A stretch of 64,000 nt of DNA, taken from NCBI GenBank assembly GCA_965221035.1, contig OZ244860.1:372001-436000 (forward strand). Direction: 5' to 3'. Below, piece after piece: positions 59,716 to 64,000 of this stretch. Position numbers and translations under genes: made by a program. The number at the start of each line of letters is the position of its first letter. The stretch's first letter is position 1. This DNA is from UBA6522 sp965221035 (lineage in GTDB: Bacteria > Pseudomonadota > Gammaproteobacteria > Steroidobacterales > Rariloculaceae). The notes beneath the pieces were generated by a model that was given only the letters and a program-made list of their open reading frames with translations, searched no databases and had not been told where the DNA came from.

Positions 59716-60525
59716 ATGGAGATTGGAATGCGGGCCGCCTTGTCGTCCCTGGTGGTATTGATTGCCGGTATTGTCCTTGCCCAGGATGGCACCCTTGTAC
59801 CGGTCGAGACGCCCCGGACAGCTGAAGGGCTCCCGGACCTGAACGGTACCTGGGACAACGGGTCGGGCATCGACTTCGTCCGACCGCAGATGATCGACGG
59901 TTCCATCTGCGTGACGGGTTGCCCACAGCCGGAGTCGGCGCCTCCGCCGGAGTCGTTCCGTCCGCCTCCGGACCGACCCACCTACCGGCCGGAATATATG
60001 GACAAGGTCAGGGATCTGGACGCCCGCCAGGTGGAAGAGGATCCGGTGCTGAGGTGCCGCAATCCCGGATTGCCCAGAATCGGTCCCCCGGACAAGATCG
60101 TGCAGATTCCCGGACAGATTGTCTTTCTCTACGATGATGTCAACGGCAACTACTTTCGGATCATTCCCACCGATGGCCGGGATTTTCGCTCCGACGTGGA
60201 AGAAACGTATCTGGGTGATTCCGTCGGTCGCTGGGAAGGCGATACGCTGGTGGTGGAAACGGTGAACCTGATCGATGAATCCTGGCTCACCGATGACGGA
60301 TCATTTCACACGGCCGACCTGCGCGTGGTCGAACGCCTGACGCGGACCGGCGACACGCTGGAATGGCGGGCGACCTCTTACGATCCGGCGGTTCTCGCCG
60401 AACCCTGGGTTCAGCGGCCACGGATCGCGTACCTGACCGACCAGGAACTGGTCGAGGCGGCTCCCTGCTTAGAGCGCGACCTGTTGCACATGCAGGATCT
60501 GTCGCACCACGACAACCCGCGGTAG
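59716..60525 (+). CDS. Exported protein, partner domain of DUF6152
   Basis: A 269-residue exported protein with a signal peptide ending VLAQDG. It shows DLNGTWDNGSGIDF, VQIPGQIVFLYDD, YFRIIPTDGRDF and GRWEGDTLVVETVNL, then VVERLTRTGDTLEW and the C-terminal LERDLLHM. The GRWEGDTLVVET block is the same as in the second half of the fusion protein at 19912-21060. Function unknown. Proximity and fusion suggest it acts together with the DUF6152 protein encoded upstream. It converges with the aldolase gene (10-bp gap). Confidence 0.83.
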   Translation: MEIGMRAALSSLVVLIAGIVLAQDGTLVPVETPRTAEGLPDLNGTWDNGSGIDFVRPQMIDGSICVTGCPQPESAPPPESFRPPPDRPTYRPEYMDKVRDLDARQVEEDPVLRCRNPGLPRIGPPDKIVQIPGQIVFLYDDVNGNYFRIIPTDGRDFRSDVEETYLGDSVGRWEGDTLVVETVNLIDESWLTDDGSFHTADLRVVERLTRTGDTLEWRATSYDPAVLAEPWVQRPRIAYLTDQELVEAAPCLERDLLHMQDLSHHDNPR

Positions 60526-60535
60526 ACCTGTCGAC

Positions 60536-61429
60536 TCAGGTGCGGGAGGCGTCGAAAATCGACTGGATCGAGGCATCCAGCATGGCGTCGAATGCGTCAT
60601 CCGACTGATCGGCATTGAGCCCTTCGGTCAGCGCCCTGGAGAAACTCGCCACCATGCCGGGATTCCGCGCCAGCCGGTGATTGGCCTCCTCCCGGCTGTA
60701 GCCGCCGGAGAGCGCGACCAGCCGCAGCAGGTTCGGGTGTTCCAGACAGGCCTGGTAATGTCCCGGTTCCTCCGGCAACGTCAGCTTGAACATCACGAGT
60801 TCGCCGTCGTCCAGACCATCCAGATGGGCCAGCAACCGTTCCCGCAACAGGTCTTCGGCTTCACGCTTGTCGGGCGCGTTGATATCGACTTCCGGTTCGA
60901 TGATGGGCATCAGACCTGCCGCGACGATCTGCCGTCCGATCTCGAATTGCTGGCTAACTACCCGCTCGATGCCGGCCGCATCGGCTGATTGGATCACCGA
61001 ACGCATCTTGGTTCCGAATACGTTTCGCTCGTTGGCCTTGTCCAGCAATACAGCGAGGTTGGGAATCGGGTTCATCACCTGCACGCCGTCATGCACCGGG
61101 GCGAGGCCCTTGTCGACCTTGAGAAAGGGCGCGACACGCTTCTCTTCCCACAGATAGCGGGCGGAATTCATTCCCCTGATATCGCGGTCAAGGGTGTTCT
61201 CAAACAGGATGGCACCGAGAATCCGATCTCCGTTGAATGCCGGGCTCGTCACGATCCGGGTGCGCATTTCGTGCACCACGTCGAACATTTCCTCATCGCC
61301 GTCATAGGCATCCTCGTCGATGCCGTACAGACTCAACGCCTTCGGCGTGCTTCCGCCGCTCTGGTCCAGGGCTGCGATGAACCCGTCCTGCGAGCGAACC
61401 TTGTCGAGTTGATCTTGCGAGATAGACAT
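60536..61429 (-). CDS. fda: Class I fructose-bisphosphate aldolase
   Basis: A 297-residue Schiff-base aldolase of the bacterial Fda type. It begins LDKVRSQDGFIAALDQSGGSTPKAL and includes ILFENTLDR and VAPFLKVDKGLAPV. The Schiff-base Lys215 is in LVMFKLTLPEE, and the phosphate-binding end is LVALSGGYSREEAN. It cleaves fructose-1,6-bisphosphate without metal. A -10-like TATACT lies 85 bases upstream. Confidence 0.95.
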   Translation of the reverse strand: MSISQDQLDKVRSQDGFIAALDQSGGSTPKALSLYGIDEDAYDGDEEMFDVVHEMRTRIVTSPAFNGDRILGAILFENTLDRDIRGMNSARYLWEEKRVAPFLKVDKGLAPVHDGVQVMNPIPNLAVLLDKANERNVFGTKMRSVIQSADAAGIERVVSQQFEIGRQIVAAGLMPIIEPEVDINAPDKREAEDLLRERLLAHLDGLDDGELVMFKLTLPEEPGHYQACLEHPNLLRLVALSGGYSREEANHRLARNPGMVASFSRALTEGLNADQSDDAFDAMLDASIQSIFDASRT

Positions 61430-61513
61430 GGAACTGCATTGCTCCCCGTGAGGCTTGTCTTCTGAAACGGTTGATCGGAACCGGCAAGACAGGCACCGCC
61501 GAAACCGTTGCGA

Positions 61514-61519
61514 AGTATA
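61514..61519 (-). promoter_or_regulatory. Candidate -10 box (TATACT) for the aldolase gene
   Basis: TATACT on the minus strand, 84 bases before the aldolase ATG, in the 100-bp gap after the S41 protease gene. The leader also holds AACGGTT and AACCGTT (61468-61508) that could pair. The -35 is not convincing. Confidence 0.35.
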
Positions 61520-61529
61520 CCAGCAGGAT

Positions 61530-63524
61530 CTATTCCCGGATGATCCTGTTGGTCAGCCAGGGTGGCTTGTACACAGTGCCGTCACCGGATTCCGGATCGA
61601 GCGGGGAGGCCGCTTCGCCACCGAACGGCGGGGCGGCGGACGCGGAAACCGGGCAGGTGGACGAGTCGCGATAACTCAGGGCGGTGGCCAGCCTGCTTTC
61701 CAGCGGGTCGCCCAGCGCATGGGCGAAGTCGTCCATGGCACGGCATCCGGGCACGTTCGCCCCGGTGCTCCCTGCGCCCTCCACGGGTACGAATCCGTCA
61801 CTGTAGTCTCCGAACCCCTTGGCGTTGACGCCGCGGAACTGGATCGTGAAGTAGGTCGTGCCGCAATTGTCGGTCGGGTAGAAGCCGTAGGGCTTGCCGC
61901 AGGTGGGCTCGCCGATCTGGATCACGTCGATGTCGATGCCGCGCAGGCTGTTGATCAGCGATTCACTGGCGGAGCACGTGTTCGGTCCGGTGAGTATGAA
62001 TACCCTGTCCAGGTCGAGTGTCGGCAGCGGTTGGCCGCTCGGTTCGTCTTCCGTCAAATCGTAAAACGGAATCGGTCGTAGCGGGAAGCCTGTCACCGGA
62101 TTGGTTTCGGGGTGCTTGTCGTTGAATTGCAGGCGCTCGAAGACCTGCCCCGAGGTTGCCGCCGCACCGGCGACCATGTAGCCGAGCTGACTGGCGATAT
62201 ACAGGTACCCGCCACCGTTGTATCGCATGTCGATGACCAGGTCCTCGATTCCGTCGGGCACTGAATGGAACGTGCGCACGGCCTCGATAAGTCCCACTTC
62301 GGCGGTTCTGAGGTGATCCGTGAAAAGCAGGTACCCGACGGTGGCTCCGGCAGGCGAGGTCACCGTGCTCACGTTCTGAACCGGAGTGGACGTGATGATT
62401 TCCGAGGTCAGCTCCACCGTATAGGTCGACTGCGAACCCGCGTTTCGGAATTCGAACGTGTGGGTTTCACCGGATGCTTCCGGGTACAGGGCGCCATTCA
62501 GCACATCCAAGCTTGCCCCGTCATTCGTATTGACGAAATCGATGCCGTCGATGCTGACGATACGCGCCCCCCGCAGCACTCCCGCGTCGGTTGCCGGGGT
62601 GTTCGGGTCGGTGTAGGCGACGACCGCTTCCCGCGGTGGCGTGCGTTCGATAATGGTCCACGCGGCACCGTATCCGGCGGATTCTCCCGCCTGCGACAGC
62701 GCGATCCACTCATCCGTGCCGTATGTGAAATGAAATTGATCCTTGGGAGCCCCGGACGGCGTCAGTGCGGTGGTTTTCAACAAGTCGAAGTAGTCCAGGG
62801 GATCGTCGTACAGTCCGGGATCCCGGTCCACGATTTCGTCGTACCAGAGATAGGTGTTGTTGCTCCAGGATCGCAGCCAGTTGTTTTCGTCCACGGTACG
62901 GCCCTGGACATCGGGGTAGGGGCTATTGTCTGTGGGGTCTGTGTCGGTGCGTGGACTCTGGCATTGCGCGGCAAACGTGGACTCAGGAAGGAACTGGCCG
63001 CTGATCCATCCCGAACCGCCGCCCGTCATGTCGTCGTCGATGATCGTCAGCGCGGTGGAGTTGACTGGCAGCCCGGTGGCGGTGCCCGATACCGTGACCG
63101 TTTCATCCGGCTCGTCTTCGTGGTCGTCGGTCGGCGTGAACACAAAGTTGGCGGTGGCGGAAGTCGAACCGGCGGCGACGGTGATCGGGAAGCTGGGCGA
63201 CGGAGCAAAATCATCGCCGCTTGCCGAGTTCCCCGCCACCGACACGGTGATGACGGTGTTGGACTGCGATGTGCCGCCCACCAGGGATGCTGTCACCTCC
63301 ACTGTGACCGGCCCGGCGTCTTCTGCCACGGTGTCCGGCGATACAGCCAGATTGACCGAGGTGGCCCGCGGTGGGTCAGGGTCGTTGCCGCCGCTTGACG
63401 ACCCGCCGCACGCGCTGAGGAGCGCAAGGGCAAGGCAACCGGCGATAGCGGCCGGGAATCCGACGCGCCACGGCGCCACCGGCCGCGACGCTCCGTTGGG
63501 AGTGTTTTGATTCGTTGGACTCAT
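61530..63524 (-). CDS. S41-family (C-terminal processing) peptidase lipoprotein with Calx-beta-like domain
   Basis: A 664-residue lipoprotein. The signal ends LALALLSACGG. Residues about 50-165 form a Calx-beta-like domain (VSPDTVAEDAGPVTVEV, PTDDHEDEPDETVTVSG). The PDZ region is VVAYTDPNTPATDAGVLRGARIVSIDG. The S41 core has DLVIDMRYNGGGYLYIASQLGYM, the catalytic Ser in TGPNTCSASESLINSLRG and the catalytic Lys in GEPTCGKPYGF. It probably cuts proteins in the periplasm or at the outer membrane. The upstream gene ends within its start codon (ATGA overlap), so the two are coupled. Confidence 0.92.
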   Translation of the reverse strand: MSPTNQNTPNGASRPVAPWRVGFPAAIAGCLALALLSACGGSSSGGNDPDPPRATSVNLAVSPDTVAEDAGPVTVEVTASLVGGTSQSNTVITVSVAGNSASGDDFAPSPSFPITVAAGSTSATANFVFTPTDDHEDEPDETVTVSGTATGLPVNSTALTIIDDDMTGGGSGWISGQFLPESTFAAQCQSPRTDTDPTDNSPYPDVQGRTVDENNWLRSWSNNTYLWYDEIVDRDPGLYDDPLDYFDLLKTTALTPSGAPKDQFHFTYGTDEWIALSQAGESAGYGAAWTIIERTPPREAVVAYTDPNTPATDAGVLRGARIVSIDGIDFVNTNDGASLDVLNGALYPEASGETHTFEFRNAGSQSTYTVELTSEIITSTPVQNVSTVTSPAGATVGYLLFTDHLRTAEVGLIEAVRTFHSVPDGIEDLVIDMRYNGGGYLYIASQLGYMVAGAAATSGQVFERLQFNDKHPETNPVTGFPLRPIPFYDLTEDEPSGQPLPTLDLDRVFILTGPNTCSASESLINSLRGIDIDVIQIGEPTCGKPYGFYPTDNCGTTYFTIQFRGVNAKGFGDYSDGFVPVEGAGSTGANVPGCRAMDDFAHALGDPLESRLATALSYRDSSTCPVSASAAPPFGGEAASPLDPESGDGTVYKPPWLTNRIIRE

Positions 63525-64000
63525 TGCGGGTACAGCGTTTTCTCAAGCAGTCCCCGTTCGTACAGGTCCCGGTAGTGGGCGTTCGGGTCGCAGGCGGGGC
63601 TTTCCATCAGGCCGTCTCCCGGGTCGGCGCGTTGGGAACCGCGAGTGCGAACCAGAGGCTCGGTATACATCTCGTCATGAATGGTCATGATGCGGTCCAT
63701 TGTCAGGCCATCCGCGGCGACGGTCCAGCGCTCCACGATCCGCGTACCGTCGCCGCCGGACATGGGGTAACCGGAGCCGTCAAGCCAACCCGGTTCCAGA
63801 TGGGTGGTTTCGATGATCAGCGTGCGGTCCTCCCAGCGTCCTGCCGAGAATCCCATGGACGTCAGCGGATGGTTGTCCTCGGCGGTACGCCCGTCCATCC
63901 ACACCCAGCGCGGGCTGTTGTTCTGCAGGAAGATCATGAAATAGTGCGTTCCCCCGTCAAGCACCTCCATGGAGTACGGGGAGCCGAATATGCGTGGCAG
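63521..64000 (-). CDS. Partial exported protein, paralogue of the DUF6152 partner domain (5' end outside window)
   Basis: The last 159 codons of a gene that runs off the right edge. The frame stays open to the edge and the reading LPRIFGSPYSMEVLD matches GLPRSFGSPTNMEILD of the fusion protein at 19912-21060. The rest is nearly identical in pattern: RWVWMDGRTA, MGFSAGRWEDRTLIIETTHL, EPGWLDGSGYPMSGG, MTIHDEMYTEPLVRTRGS. It ends LYERGLLEKTLYPQ. Its stop overlaps the S41 protease start. Function unknown; it may also carry a DUF6152 half beyond the window. Confidence 0.85.
   Translation of the reverse strand: MPRIFGSPYSMEVLDGGTHYFMIFLQNNSPRWVWMDGRTAEDNHPLTSMGFSAGRWEDRTLIIETTHLEPGWLDGSGYPMSGGDGTRIVERWTVAADGLTMDRIMTIHDEMYTEPLVRTRGSQRADPGDGLMESPACDPNAHYRDLYERGLLEKTLYPQ

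Overview
The window looks like chromosomal DNA of a GC-rich gammaproteobacterium, probably a marine or sediment heterotroph. This is inferred from gene order (rpsF-rpsR-rplI-dnaB-radA, rpsP-rimM-trmD-rplS, gcvR opposite dapA, bepA) and from the many exported enzymes, TonB-dependent uptake and TRAP transport. No phage, transposase or CRISPR array was seen, and there is one tRNA. Genes are tightly packed, with many ATGA, GTGA, TAATG and TAGTG junctions.

Region 1 (1-16.4 kb) is accessory and mostly envelope or periplasmic. On the minus strand lie a lipoprotein amidohydrolase, a TonB receptor and a Tat-exported aldo/keto reductase in which the catalytic Tyr reads as Phe. On the plus strand are a divergent Nramp-like carrier with a 24-codon leader ORF and an orphan TRAP solute-binding protein. 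Then, on the minus strand, come a lipoprotein sulfatase with a rhomboid protease, a ModA-like protein, a RES/Xre-type toxin-antitoxin pair with a palindromic candidate operator, a CxxCH-containing propeller protein and a Tat-exported ACMSD-like amidohydrolase.

Region 2 (16.7-26.8 kb) has a two-component system and then a set suited to aromatic catabolism: glutathionyl-hydroquinone reductase, maleylacetate reductase, tannase/feruloyl esterase and a fused 3-oxoacid CoA-transferase. A fused DUF6152 protein and an NHL-repeat protein accompany them.

Region 3 (26.9-43.5 kb) is core information processing: tRNA-Leu(CAG), rnr, rlmB, rpsF, rpsR, a YybS-like gene, rplI, dnaB, radA, rpsP, rimM, trmD and rplS. 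Both S6 and L9 carry long acidic tails built from 15-bp in-frame repeats. A four-gene TRAP system (tatT-dctP-dctQ-dctM) starts 4 bp after rplS and is followed by sppA.

Region 4 (43.5-53 kb, minus strand) holds gcvR, bepA and a complete SUF Fe-S operon (rrf2-sufB-sufC-sufD-sufS-sufU-sufT) with sixA behind it. Region 5 (52.7-64 kb) has dapA, a short lipoprotein, an RND pump with its adaptor, an elaborate 30-bp inverted repeat, a glycerate-kinase-like gene, a split DUF6152 pair, class I fructose-bisphosphate aldolase, an S41 protease lipoprotein and a partial paralogue of the DUF6152-associated domain at the window edge.
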